This document shows, one piece after another, positions 1 to 8,404 of a stretch of DNA of 19,161 bases. Source of the DNA: CAYGHG01 sp964349515. GTDB taxonomy: Bacteria > Oederibacteriota > PGYV01 > CAYGHG01. The notes under the pieces were generated by a model. It was not told the DNA's origin and searched no databases. It saw nothing but the letters and a program-made list of their open reading frames with translations. The position numbers were made by a program, and so were the translations under genes. The stretch lies in assembly GCA_964349515.1 (NCBI GenBank), contig CAYGHG010000048.1, positions 1 to 19,161 of the forward strand. Direction: 5' to 3'. The number at the start of each line of letters is the position of its first letter. Position 1 is the stretch's first letter.

Positions 1-70
1 CTGAAAGCTGAAAGCTGAAAGCTGAAAGCTGAAAACTGAAAGCTGAAAGCTGAAAACTGAAAGCTGAAAA
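1..70. repeat. 7-bp tandem repeat array (CTGAAAR)n
   Basis: Ten consecutive heptamers are visible. Seven read CTGAAAG and three read CTGAAAA, in the order G4-A-G2-A-G-A. The array starts at the window edge, so its true length is unknown. It ends directly against the Shine-Dalgarno sequence AAGGAG (72-77) of the gene that starts at 82, so it lies in the promoter or 5' leader of the operon. Confidence 0.95.
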
Positions 71-81
71 TAAGGAGAACT

Positions 82-3000
82 ATGAAGCGGATTTTGATTT
101 TTATTATAGTGATTACAGCGTGTTTTTATTCCTATTCAGCCGCGGCTGTGGCTCCTTCGGCTCAGGCATATATTGAGCCTGATACTGCGGTCAGCGGTTT
201 CGGCACTAATTACACTTACAGGATAAATGCCGAGGGTGAGGGGATGATTACCCGGGTAAATATACCCGTGCCGCCCGGGGTGGCTTCGGTGGTGTCTGTT
301 TCAAGCGGGATGGCGGGCGCTATCGCTTCATACGCGGCCGGGGAGATAACCGTGGATTACGCGCAGGGCTGGAATGTTTACTCTGACCCTAATTTTGACG
401 TCATAGCTTTTTCTGCCGTCTCTGATCCGGGGCTTAAATATTACGGAAGCTATTTTAACGGCATAACGGACGCTACAGGCAACACGCCTGACGGATTCAC
501 ACAGTATGTGTCTGTCCTCACGTCAACACCGACTTTTACCATTACCCCGACTATTACGGCGACTCCTACTATTACGGTTACCTTTCTTGATACATTGACG
601 GTGACTGAAACTCATACAGTAACTCCGACAATTACGCTTACCCCTACAAGAACAGATACTCCGGATTATACCGCGACACAGACGCCGACCGGAACGCCGC
701 CTACCGCCACAAATACGCCCTCTTCCACGAGGACGGTTACCTCTACGCGCACAGCCACTATGACCGTGACTGCGACAGCGACGCCTACGCGCACATCCAC
801 CATGACTGCCACACTGACTGTAACGAGAACGGCGACTATTACAGTTACAATTACGGTAAAAGGGCTTCAGGTATCGGCCTATCAGGGCGGATACACCTGC
901 GCTTCGGGCCAGCCCTCGGCGCTTGCGGGGGTTTTTGGATTTACAAATATCGGCGGCGCGGATGAAGTGATAAGCTCGCTGGAAATTGATTTTTACGGCG
1001 CGGATGGCGGGCCGCAGGAGTGCGGCGATGTAATAAGCGCTTTGTATGCTGTTGACCAGTTCTCAAACACCATAGCTTCGGTTTCATCTCCTTTGGGGAA
1101 TTCTGCGGCACTTAATTTTTCGCCGGCGCTTAACGTTCCTCTTCAGAATATCCGCAGGGTGTATATTTACGCCGATATTAAAAGCACGACATTCAGCGCG
1201 GTTTTCGGAGTGTCAGTCAACTCTTCCGCTTCCGTTTCTGCGGCTGTTCCCGTGTCAGCGCTTGCGGGGTTTGAATTTCCGGTTAAGGCTCCGGCAGTTA
1301 CAATAAAGAGAAAAACAGAGGTGCTTGAAGCCTCATATTATGACCTGATGCCGCCCTCGGTTTCAACAGGCCAGTCCGGGGTTTTTGCGCTTATGTTTTC
1401 GCTTAACAATCCGGGCGGCACTGATTTTTCCGCGGCGCTGCTTAGCGGCCTCACACTCAGTGTTAAAGACGCGGCTTCAAACCCGGCGGCTTTTGACTCC
1501 GCTGTCTCATCGGTTCGGATTACTGACGGAATCAGGGAATACTGCTCGGCGGCTGCGTCAGGCCCGGACACACTCTACTGCGGATTCAGCGAGCCTGTGA
1601 CGATAACAGCAGGCGCAGCTAAAAACATATATGTAATAGCCGACATTACCTCGAACACCGTCAACAGGGCCTCGGTTTTTAAAATAGGGGTTGACGCGCC
1701 TGACAGGCTTGAAATGACGGAATATCACTACGGCGAAAAGGTGACATGCTATGCCGCGCCTGCTTTTTCCTACCCCCATTTTTCCTCCGACGTCCTGATA
1801 CAAAGCGCGGCAAAAAATGCGAAGGTCTCATCGCTGAATGCCATGCCTTCTTATGTGAGCGAGGGGCAGCAGGGTGTTGAGGCTATGAAAATTGTTGTGA
1901 CAAACCAGGGGGATACCTCTACCGCAAGCGCGCTCATAACGAGGCTGAATGTTCACGCCTATGACGCTTTTGACAATCCGATCAGCGGGCCTTCGGCTTT
2001 TGCAAAAATTTCCGTTACAAACAGCCAGGGCGGGTTCACATACGGCTCGACTCAGGTATTTACGGGCAATAAGGCGACCGTCAACTTTACATCACAGGTT
2101 GTAGTGCCGGCGGCTTCAAGCGTTACACTTTCTGTCAGGTTCGACGCGGCTGCTTCGTATTATCCGGGGCAGTTTAAAATATCATTTAACTCGGGCGACG
2201 ACATATATGCGGTTGACTCAAACATATTCAGCCAGCTTGCCGTATCTGCCGAGCCGGGTTTCCCGCTGCAGAGTTCGCCCGCTTCCATGCAGGAGAAGGC
2301 CGATTCCTGCGCGTTTTCGGGGTTTGTGCCGCTGGCGCCTGCCGGCGTGCTCAAGGGGCAGGCTGATGTGCCGCTGCTTTTATTTGAGTTTACAGATATG
2401 AACGGCGTTTTGAGCGCTCCGACGGAACTGACGGGAATTACATTTACGGTGAGAAATTCTTCCGGCGGCGCGATAGCCGCCAACACCGCTTTCTCCCAGA
2501 TGTATCTCGTAACTTCTACCGGTGTAACTGCCGCAGCCTCGGCTGCGGGGGTCGGCTCAAAAATCTATATGGGGATTAATCCCGCGAGGGTATTTGCACC
2601 CGGGGCTTTTGGAGCTTTCACGCTTTACGGTTCTGTTCCGGCAGGAGCCTCAGCGCAGGATTTTGTATTGTCGCTTGAGTCGGATTCTGAAACGGGCGTG
2701 AGGGATTCCAATTCAAAGACAGAGGCGCAGAAGGCTTTCGCGCCCGCGCTGCCCTGGCAGACGCAGAGCTGTGTTATTTACGCCTCTCCCGCCACGCAGG
2801 TTTACGCCGGCGCTGCCGGGTCAATAAACCCGCTGCTGGTAAGTATGGGGCAGCCTTCGGTAAGATTTATGCAGATTTCATTATACAATCCGGGCGGGCA
2901 GGGCACAGCCGCCATACTCGCGCGCGGCGTGACACTCTCTGTGAGGGATGCTGCGGGAAATATAATACCGCCTTCATCGGCGCTTGCCTCAGCCTCGGCT

Positions 3001-4071
3001 GCAAACGCCGCGACGGCCGCGCAGTACGGAGAGGTAAATCTGTCGGCAGCCTCGGCTGCACAGCCTTTTTATCTGCCGTTTGCCTCTTCGCAGCTTTTTG
3101 TGCCTGCTTCGGTAACTGTCACTGCTTATATAAACCTGAACATATCAGCTTCGGCTTCTGTGCAGGAGTTTATGCTCAGAGCAGAGTCGCCGCTCTCTTT
3201 TGACGCGCACAGCTATCCTGAGGGCGCGCTTTCAAAGCTTGCCGCAGCAGGGGTTGTTTTCCCTGTTGATTCAAGGGTCACAACGATATCCGCGCTTGCG
3301 GCGGAATTCAGGGCGGGCCACTCAAATCTGATGCCTGTTTCGGCATCGCGCGGTGAAACTATGATACCGGCGCTGAGGGTGGTTTTTGAAAACCCGGGCA
3401 GCTCGCCCGTGTCTGTTACATCGCTTGCCGCGGCTTTTAAGGGCCTGTCAGGCGCTTATACAGAAGCCTCTTTAGCGGTATCGGCACTGCACGTTGCCGG
3501 GGCGTCGGGCGTTGTCATAGGCTCAAGCGCGGCAGTCTCAGGAACGCACGGAGTCGTAAACGGGTTTGTTATTAATGTGCCTGCCGGCTCAACAGCTTAC
3601 GCCGACATACTGCTTGATATTTCCGCAACAGGCAGCGGCATATTTTATATTGAGCTTGAAAGCCCGCAGGACATAGGAACCCTGCCGGTCACATCAATCA
3701 ACCCTGTGACGGGCAATTATTTCGGAAACATGAAATCATCGCCGCTTTCCATACAGGGCACGGGCTTTGCCGAAACGGCGCACGCTTTTCCGAACCCGTA
3801 CAACCCTCTTACAGGAAAAGCAATAATAGAGTATTACCTGCCCGAACCCTCGCGGGTTTCTGTGCGCGTTTTTACAATTACAGGCAGGCAGGTAAGGGAG
3901 ATAGCGGTCAACAGCGGCAGGCCTGCGGGCTTAAACAATACGGATATATGGGACGGAAGAAACAGGGCCGGTGAAACTGTTAAAGCCGGAATTTATATAG
4001 TTCAGATTGAGGCCGAAGGCGCGTCGGGAGAAAAACGCAGCGCCGTGAGAAAACTCGCGGTCATAAAATAA
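82..4071 (+). CDS. large exported repeat protein with Thr/Pro-rich stalk and C-terminal FlgD-like domain
   Basis: The 1329-residue product starts with a signal peptide (basic MKR, hydrophobic stretch to about residue 22). Residues about 30-145 form a first globular part. Residues about 145-259 are low complexity, made of Thr, Pro, Ser and Val (TPT, TVT, TAT), and look like an extended and possibly glycosylated stalk. Six related Ig-like units of about 150-180 residues follow, starting near residues 260, 413, 582, 742, 894 and 1072; several share a 'NPGG...GLTLSV+DAA' pattern. The last ~95 residues match the FlgD-Ig/T9SS-like sorting domain (AFPNPYNPL, VFTITGRQVREI, WDGRN, AGIYIVQI). AAGGAG lies 4 bases before the ATG. 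The next gene begins 12 bases after the stop. The role is inferred to be cell-surface or extracellular structure or adhesion; no catalytic motif is seen. Confidence 0.85.
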   Translation: MKRILIFIIVITACFYSYSAAAVAPSAQAYIEPDTAVSGFGTNYTYRINAEGEGMITRVNIPVPPGVASVVSVSSGMAGAIASYAAGEITVDYAQGWNVYSDPNFDVIAFSAVSDPGLKYYGSYFNGITDATGNTPDGFTQYVSVLTSTPTFTITPTITATPTITVTFLDTLTVTETHTVTPTITLTPTRTDTPDYTATQTPTGTPPTATNTPSSTRTVTSTRTATMTVTATATPTRTSTMTATLTVTRTATITVTITVKGLQVSAYQGGYTCASGQPSALAGVFGFTNIGGADEVISSLEIDFYGADGGPQECGDVISALYAVDQFSNTIASVSSPLGNSAALNFSPALNVPLQNIRRVYIYADIKSTTFSAVFGVSVNSSASVSAAVPVSALAGFEFPVKAPAVTIKRKTEVLEASYYDLMPPSVSTGQSGVFALMFSLNNPGGTDFSAALLSGLTLSVKDAASNPAAFDSAVSSVRITDGIREYCSAAASGPDTLYCGFSEPVTITAGAAKNIYVIADITSNTVNRASVFKIGVDAPDRLEMTEYHYGEKVTCYAAPAFSYPHFSSDVLIQSAAKNAKVSSLNAMPSYVSEGQQGVEAMKIVVTNQGDTSTASALITRLNVHAYDAFDNPISGPSAFAKISVTNSQGGFTYGSTQVFTGNKATVNFTSQVVVPAASSVTLSVRFDAAASYYPGQFKISFNSGDDIYAVDSNIFSQLAVSAEPGFPLQSSPASMQEKADSCAFSGFVPLAPAGVLKGQADVPLLLFEFTDMNGVLSAPTELTGITFTVRNSSGGAIAANTAFSQMYLVTSTGVTAAASAAGVGSKIYMGINPARVFAPGAFGAFTLYGSVPAGASAQDFVLSLESDSETGVRDSNSKTEAQKAFAPALPWQTQSCVIYASPATQVYAGAAGSINPLLVSMGQPSVRFMQISLYNPGGQGTAAILARGVTLSVRDAAGNIIPPSSALASASAANAATAAQYGEVNLSAASAAQPFYLPFASSQLFVPASVTVTAYINLNISASASVQEFMLRAESPLSFDAHSYPEGALSKLAAAGVVFPVDSRVTTISALAAEFRAGHSNLMPVSASRGETMIPALRVVFENPGSSPVSVTSLAAAFKGLSGAYTEASLAVSALHVAGASGVVIGSSAAVSGTHGVVNGFVINVPAGSTAYADILLDISATGSGIFYIELESPQDIGTLPVTSINPVTGNYFGNMKSSPLSIQGTGFAETAHAFPNPYNPLTGKAIIEYYLPEPSRVSVRVFTITGRQVREIAVNSGRPAGLNNTDIWDGRNRAGETVKAGIYIVQIEAEGASGEKRSAVRKLAVIK

Positions 4072-4083
4072 GAGGTGGAAAAA

Positions 4084-5739
4084 ATGAAAAGAATAATTGC
4101 GGCAGTTTTGTTTGCGCAGCTTGCAGCGTGCGCGGCATACGGCTATCAGGGGGATTACGGCACTGAGAGCGTTTTTACGCTGGGAGCGGGCGCCCGTTCT
4201 ATCGCGATGGGGGGCGCATATACAGCGCTCTCCTCTGACACCGGCGGCGCGGCATACAATCCTGCCGGCACGGCGTGGATGAAAAAACAGCAGGCGGCTT
4301 TTATGCTCTATCCGCTTTATGAAGGGGTTATTCTGGGGTCCGTGGTTTACGGCCTGCCGCTTCTTGATTTTGGGACAATAGGCGGCGCGTTCTACAGTTT
4401 AAGCGCCGGCGGAATTGAGGGTTACGATGAATACGACCTGCAAACGGGGGTTTTTGATTTCAGCGAGTATAAAGGCTCTGTTTTTTACGCAAAGGAAATA
4501 AGCGCTGTTTTCAGCGCGGGAATAAGGGCAAACCTCTACGGCATCAGCACTGCCGGGGTGAACAGCGCCGGGTTCGGGGCTGACGCAGGTGTGGTTTACA
4601 GGCCCTTTGATTTCTTTTATGCCGGGCTTACCCTTGAAAATATTATTAAGCCCTCAATAAATCTGACGGCAGGAGCCGACGATATTCCTCAGCGTTATGT
4701 GCTCGGTACGGCTTTTACGATCGAAGGCGGGGGTTTTTCAGGGATAATAGCCGCTGATTTTTCCCTCGGCGAGAGGGAAAATTTCAAATACAGGGCCGGC
4801 GCCGAGTTTGGCTACGAGGGGATGCTTTTCCTGCGTGCCGGGATTAATGACGGGCAGATAAGCGCGGGCGCGGGGATTGTGCTCGCGGACATAGGAATTG
4901 ACTACGCCTACTCAATCAATGAATTTCTCGGCGGGCTTTCGGTGTTTAACCTTTCATACTCTTTCGGGCTGACCATAGAGGACCAAAAAAGGGAAAAGGC
5001 AAAAGCCATCAGAGAGGAGGTAAAGCGCCTTGTGGATTCAAGGATATCAAAGGAGATGGAATCAAAGGCAGATCTTTTTTATGAAAAGGCTTATGCCATG
5101 TTTGGGAGCGCCAAATACGAGGAGGCGCTTGGCGAGCTTGACAAGGCGCTTGAGTGGTACCCGTCCCACTTCAAGGCAAACAGGCTGCGCTCCTGGATAC
5201 GCTTCAGGATAAAGGAACTCTATTACAACTCTGCTGTGACAAATTTTGAGAGGGGCGACTATATAAGGGCTGTTGAAAATTTGAAATCGCTTGAGAAGTA
5301 CGACTCCAACTACATGGATGCAGGGTACTATTACGGCGAAGTAAATAAAAAGCTGGGCTTAAGCCCGCGGGAAGCCTCGCTCTTTGCGGCCGGAGTTGAA
5401 TTCTATATTAAAAAGCAGTATAATGAAGCAATAGGCAGGTGGAAACGCGTCCTTGACTCAAAGCCCGGTAATGAGGTTGTGAAAAACTACATAAAAGAAG
5501 CACAGGAATTACTCTCTTTGGGCGCAGCTCCTGCTGTTAAAGAAGCGACAAAAGCAGAAAAAGAACGGTCGGAAGCGCTTTATTTCCGGGCTGTGGATTT
5601 GTACACGGCAGGCGACACAGCTCAGGCTGTCACGCTGTGGGAAGAGGCTATAAAAACAAATCCCGCAAATATCAGGGCGCAGAGGGACCTTGAAAAGGCG
5701 CGGGTTGAGATACAGGAGTTAAGAAGAAGAGGGCTTTAA
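4084..5739 (+). CDS. UPF0164/PorV-like outer-membrane beta-barrel protein with C-terminal TPRs
   Basis: The product has 551 residues. An in-frame GTG at 4075 exists, but ATG 4084 has AGAGGTGG at a good distance, so I chose ATG. The protein has a signal peptide (MKRIIAAVLFAQLAACAAYG). A typical UPF0164/PorV N-terminus follows (GAGARSIAMGGAYTALSSD, then AAYNPAGTAW). About 270 residues of alternating aromatic/glycine beta-strands make up the predicted barrel. Near residue 298 it changes to a charged helical linker (KREKAKAIREEVKRL) and several TPR-like units (for example YEEALGELDKALEWYPS and AQAVTLWEEAIKTNPAN) to the end. PorV-family proteins are known from type IX secretion and related export. 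Here the barrel follows a protein with a C-terminal sorting-like domain, so help in its export or anchoring is a reasonable inference. The TPR part probably binds a partner in the periplasm. Confidence 0.82.
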   Translation: MKRIIAAVLFAQLAACAAYGYQGDYGTESVFTLGAGARSIAMGGAYTALSSDTGGAAYNPAGTAWMKKQQAAFMLYPLYEGVILGSVVYGLPLLDFGTIGGAFYSLSAGGIEGYDEYDLQTGVFDFSEYKGSVFYAKEISAVFSAGIRANLYGISTAGVNSAGFGADAGVVYRPFDFFYAGLTLENIIKPSINLTAGADDIPQRYVLGTAFTIEGGGFSGIIAADFSLGERENFKYRAGAEFGYEGMLFLRAGINDGQISAGAGIVLADIGIDYAYSINEFLGGLSVFNLSYSFGLTIEDQKREKAKAIREEVKRLVDSRISKEMESKADLFYEKAYAMFGSAKYEEALGELDKALEWYPSHFKANRLRSWIRFRIKELYYNSAVTNFERGDYIRAVENLKSLEKYDSNYMDAGYYYGEVNKKLGLSPREASLFAAGVEFYIKKQYNEAIGRWKRVLDSKPGNEVVKNYIKEAQELLSLGAAPAVKEATKAEKERSEALYFRAVDLYTAGDTAQAVTLWEEAIKTNPANIRAQRDLEKARVEIQELRRRGL

Positions 5740-5762
5740 AAAGAGATTAAAGGAGGCAGTAA

Positions 5763-6110
5763 ATGGCGCTTACTATTGAGGAAAAGATTAATGAAAACGT
5801 TGTGGTGCTTGAACTCACGGGCAGCCTTGATGCGGGGAGTATAGAAAATCTCTATGAGAAGATAAAGGAATCAAAACAGGATAAGCACAGTGCAAACATG
5901 GTGCTTGTGCTGTCGGCGCTTGAGTTTATAAGTTCGGCGGGCTGGAGCGCTTTTATTGAGGCGTCAAAGGATTTAAGGGGGGAAAACGGGGATTTGAGGC
6001 TCGCTTCAATGAGGGAGACCGCCTCAAGGATTTTTTCCATAATGGGGCTTGAAGCATGGATAAAAACATACCCTTCCGCGGAAGCCGCGGTAAAAAGTTA
6101 CGCGGAATAG
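5763..6110 (+). CDS. STAS-domain anti-sigma factor antagonist (first copy)
   Basis: The 115-residue product is a single STAS domain of the SpoIIAA/RsbV type. The N-terminal strand pattern (VVVLELTGSLDAGS) and the phosphorylation-loop region LSALEFISSAGWSAF are clear. By alignment with SpoIIAA the phosphorylatable serine is Ser58 in SSAG. In the family the unphosphorylated form binds the anti-sigma kinase and frees its target, and the kinase inactivates it by phosphorylating this serine. A strong AGGAGG precedes the ATG. The likely cognate kinase starts 11 bases after the stop. It is a paralogue of the gene at 8057-8404: both begin MAL.IE and share SSAGW. This one probably pairs with the kinase at 6122, but cross-pairing is possible. 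Confidence 0.9.
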   Translation: MALTIEEKINENVVVLELTGSLDAGSIENLYEKIKESKQDKHSANMVLVLSALEFISSAGWSAFIEASKDLRGENGDLRLASMRETASRIFSIMGLEAWIKTYPSAEAAVKSYAE

Positions 6111-6121
6111 GGGGCGCGAAA

Positions 6122-6547
6122 ATGGAGATGACTAAACCCTTCGGAAAATACATAGAGCTTGAAGCGGATACCGGCTGCATAGACGACCTGATAGGCTTTA
6201 TTTCGGGCGAGATGAAAACGCGCGGTGCGGATGAGGGCGCGGTTTTTGCAATGACTGTTTCCGCCATGGAACTTTTTGAAAACATAATAAGGCACGGTTA
6301 CAAGAAAAAACCGGGAAAGATACGGATTGACCTGAATCTGGAAGAAGGCGAGGCCAGGGTGAGCGTGACCGACGAAGCGGATGGTTTCAATATGCTTCAG
6401 TTTGAAGGGCCTGACCCGAAAGAACTCGTGAAACAGGGTATATCCGGCACGATGGGAATTAAGACCATACGTTCTATGTGCGACAGCGTTTTTTATGACA
6501 GGGTGGAAAACAGGAATATTAACACCCTGGTTAAAAAAATAAAATGA
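6122..6547 (+). CDS. RsbW/SpoIIAB-like serine kinase, anti-sigma type (first copy)
   Basis: The product is a 141-residue GHKL (HATPase_c) protein, the usual length for anti-sigma kinases. The frame stays open upstream to an ATG at 6056, but that would overlap the STAS gene by 55 bases. ATG 6122 behind GGGG is the natural start. The N-box is Glu50xxxAsn54 (MELFENIIRHGY). The G1 box reads DEADGF (84-89), where the family usually has DxGxGF, so one glycine is replaced by Ala86. The G2 box is GTMGIK (109-114). The expected role is to phosphorylate the STAS partner and to hold a sigma factor or another regulator. No sigma gene is present in the window, so the final target is unknown. The phosphatase gene follows after 10 bases. 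Confidence 0.88.
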   Translation: MEMTKPFGKYIELEADTGCIDDLIGFISGEMKTRGADEGAVFAMTVSAMELFENIIRHGYKKKPGKIRIDLNLEEGEARVSVTDEADGFNMLQFEGPDPKELVKQGISGTMGIKTIRSMCDSVFYDRVENRNINTLVKKIK

Positions 6548-6557
6548 GAAGGGTATA

Positions 6558-8045
6558 ATGGCGAAAAAAATATTCAGCATTAAATGGGAGATAATGATAT
6601 TTACCGTTATTCTGTCCGGCGCGGCTCTCGGGGGGTTAAGCTACTTTTCCCTTGATTACCAGAAAAAAAGCCTGACGCGGGAGCTGGAGCTGCGCGGCAA
6701 AGGCATAGCGGAAAACATGGCCTCAAGCGCCGCTGATTTTATGCTCAGAAAAGACGCGCTTGAGGTGGCAAGGTTAGTCAGAAAAACCATGGACAATGAC
6801 GGCGTGCGTTATGTTTTTATTACGGACGAAAAAAGAGAAATAGCGGCGCACAATGATATGTCAATGAGAAAAAAGAAATACTCCGAGCCTGCGGGTGAGA
6901 GGACGGAAAACGGAAACCTCATACACGTATCAGCTTCGGGTGAAAAAGTAATAGATTTTGCCTCGCCTGTTGCGGCCGGGGGCGGGAAAATAAACCTCGG
7001 CAGGGCGCACGTGGGGATTTCTTATTCGGTGATAGACGAGGTGGTCGGTTCGGCTTTTAAAAACCTTATGATAATCACCGCGGCAGCGCTGCTGGTGAGC
7101 ATACTCGGCGCGTTTTTTCTCGGCAGCGCTTTTGCAAAACCCATTAAACTGCTTGCGAGGGGCGCGCAGAGGGCGGGTACCGGCGACCTGGATTTCAGGA
7201 TAAACGTAAAAAGCGCCAATGAAACAGCGGTGCTGGCAGACGCTTTTAATAAAATGACGGCCGATTTGAGAAAAGCGCAGGAAGTATTAATAGGAAAGAA
7301 AACAATGGAAAGGGAGCTTGAAATCGCAAAGGAAATACAGCTCTCGATTATCCCGAAGGGCATACCCGAAATGGCGGGCTACAGGGCCGCGGCTTATTAC
7401 AAATCGGCAAAAGAGGTCGGCGGCGATTACTATGACTTTGTGCCGCTGGGTTTCGGGAAAATGGGGCTTGTCATGGCGGATGTCTCGGGCAAAGGCGTGC
7501 CTGCCGCCATGGTTATGTCAATGACGAGCGTGCTTTTGCACGCTCAGAGCTCTGTTACCGACAATGTGCGCGAAACGCTCGTAAAGATAAATGACGAACT
7601 CAAAAAGACCACCACCAGGGGGCTTTTTGTCACTATGTTTTACGGGCTGCTCAACACGCAGGAACATACCCTTGATTTTGTATCAGCCGGACACAACGAG
7701 ACATTTGTTTACAGGCAGGAGAAAAACGATGTAGAGCAGTATGTGCCGGGAGGATTCCCCCTCATGATGGGGCCGACATCGGTGTTTGCCGCACAGCTTA
7801 GGGAGGCGAGGATTGAATTAAAAACCGGCGACAAAGTGGTGCTTTATACCGACGGTATTAATGAAGCGATGAATGAAAAAGGGGCCGAGTTCGGCATCCT
7901 TAAATTCAGAAATATGATAAAGGACAACGGGAAAAAAAGTGCGCAGGAGATGCTTGATGCCGTGTTAAAGGGCGTTGCGGAATTTGTGGGCAAGGCGGAG
8001 CAGAGTGACGATGTGGCAATGATGGTGATAGAGAAAATTTACTAA
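6558..8045 (+). CDS. membrane sensor PP2C phosphatase (TM-sensor-TM-HAMP-SpoIIE)
   Basis: The 495-residue product has a transmembrane helix at about 11-31, an extracytoplasmic sensing part at about 32-167, a second helix at about 169-192, a HAMP domain at about 193-246, a short helical connector (ERELEIAKEIQLSIIP) and a SpoIIE/RsbU phosphatase domain at about 275-493. Metal-binding motifs are intact: EVGGDYYDF (286-294), MADVSGKGVPAAM (307-319), VSAGHNE (375-381), LYTDGINEA (429-437) and SDDVAM (483-488). It is expected to dephosphorylate the STAS proteins encoded on either side after sensing an outside signal. Its position between two STAS/kinase pairs suggests that one sensor drives both switches. 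The periplasmic domain looks PAS/Cache-like by length, but I cannot assign a ligand. Confidence 0.9.
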   Translation: MAKKIFSIKWEIMIFTVILSGAALGGLSYFSLDYQKKSLTRELELRGKGIAENMASSAADFMLRKDALEVARLVRKTMDNDGVRYVFITDEKREIAAHNDMSMRKKKYSEPAGERTENGNLIHVSASGEKVIDFASPVAAGGGKINLGRAHVGISYSVIDEVVGSAFKNLMIITAAALLVSILGAFFLGSAFAKPIKLLARGAQRAGTGDLDFRINVKSANETAVLADAFNKMTADLRKAQEVLIGKKTMERELEIAKEIQLSIIPKGIPEMAGYRAAAYYKSAKEVGGDYYDFVPLGFGKMGLVMADVSGKGVPAAMVMSMTSVLLHAQSSVTDNVRETLVKINDELKKTTTRGLFVTMFYGLLNTQEHTLDFVSAGHNETFVYRQEKNDVEQYVPGGFPLMMGPTSVFAAQLREARIELKTGDKVVLYTDGINEAMNEKGAEFGILKFRNMIKDNGKKSAQEMLDAVLKGVAEFVGKAEQSDDVAMMVIEKIY

Positions 8046-8056
8046 AGGAGACGGTT

Positions 8057-8404
8057 ATGGCGCTTAAGATTGAAACGAGTATGAGAAGGATGGATGTAAT
8101 GGTGCTTGCGCTTCACGGGAACCTGGACATGTCAACTCTTGCAGAACTTGAAAAAATAATAAAGGAAATAGAAGGCATGAGCGGGCGCAAAGTTGTATGC
8201 GATTTCAGCGGGCTTGAGTTTGTAAGCTCCGCGGGCTGGGGTGCTTTTGTGGGGCTCAAGGGCAGGCTTTCGGAATCAGGCGGGGATTTGTGCATAGCGG
8301 GGATGAATGAAGATGTAGCGAGAATACACGAGGTGATGGGGCTGGGCGCTATGATGAAAGCTGTGGCTGATGTAGAGGCCGGAATTGCAGAGTTCGGCGG
8401 CTGA
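8057..8404 (+). CDS. STAS-domain anti-sigma factor antagonist (second copy)
   Basis: The 115-residue STAS protein has the same length and layout as the product of 5763-6110. The phosphorylation loop reads FSGLEFVSSAGWGAF with predicted phospho-serine Ser58. The charged helix at 30-45 and the C-terminal helix differ from the first copy, so partner specificity may differ. AAAGGAG precedes the ATG, and the phosphatase stop lies 11 bases upstream. Its stop codon overlaps the next start as TGATG, so translation of the kinase is probably coupled and the two proteins made in step. The nearby membrane phosphatase is expected to dephosphorylate it. Confidence 0.9.
   Translation: MALKIETSMRRMDVMVLALHGNLDMSTLAELEKIIKEIEGMSGRKVVCDFSGLEFVSSAGWGAFVGLKGRLSESGGDLCIAGMNEDVARIHEVMGLGAMMKAVADVEAGIAEFGG

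Noticed and set aside
1..70. CRISPR-like array
   Set aside because: The repeats are 7 bp and contiguous without spacers, so this is a simple tandem repeat.
6056..6121. Upstream start for the first kinase at ATG 6056
   Set aside because: It would overlap the STAS gene by 55 bases and add a non-family N-terminus; ATG 6122 fits spacing and family length.
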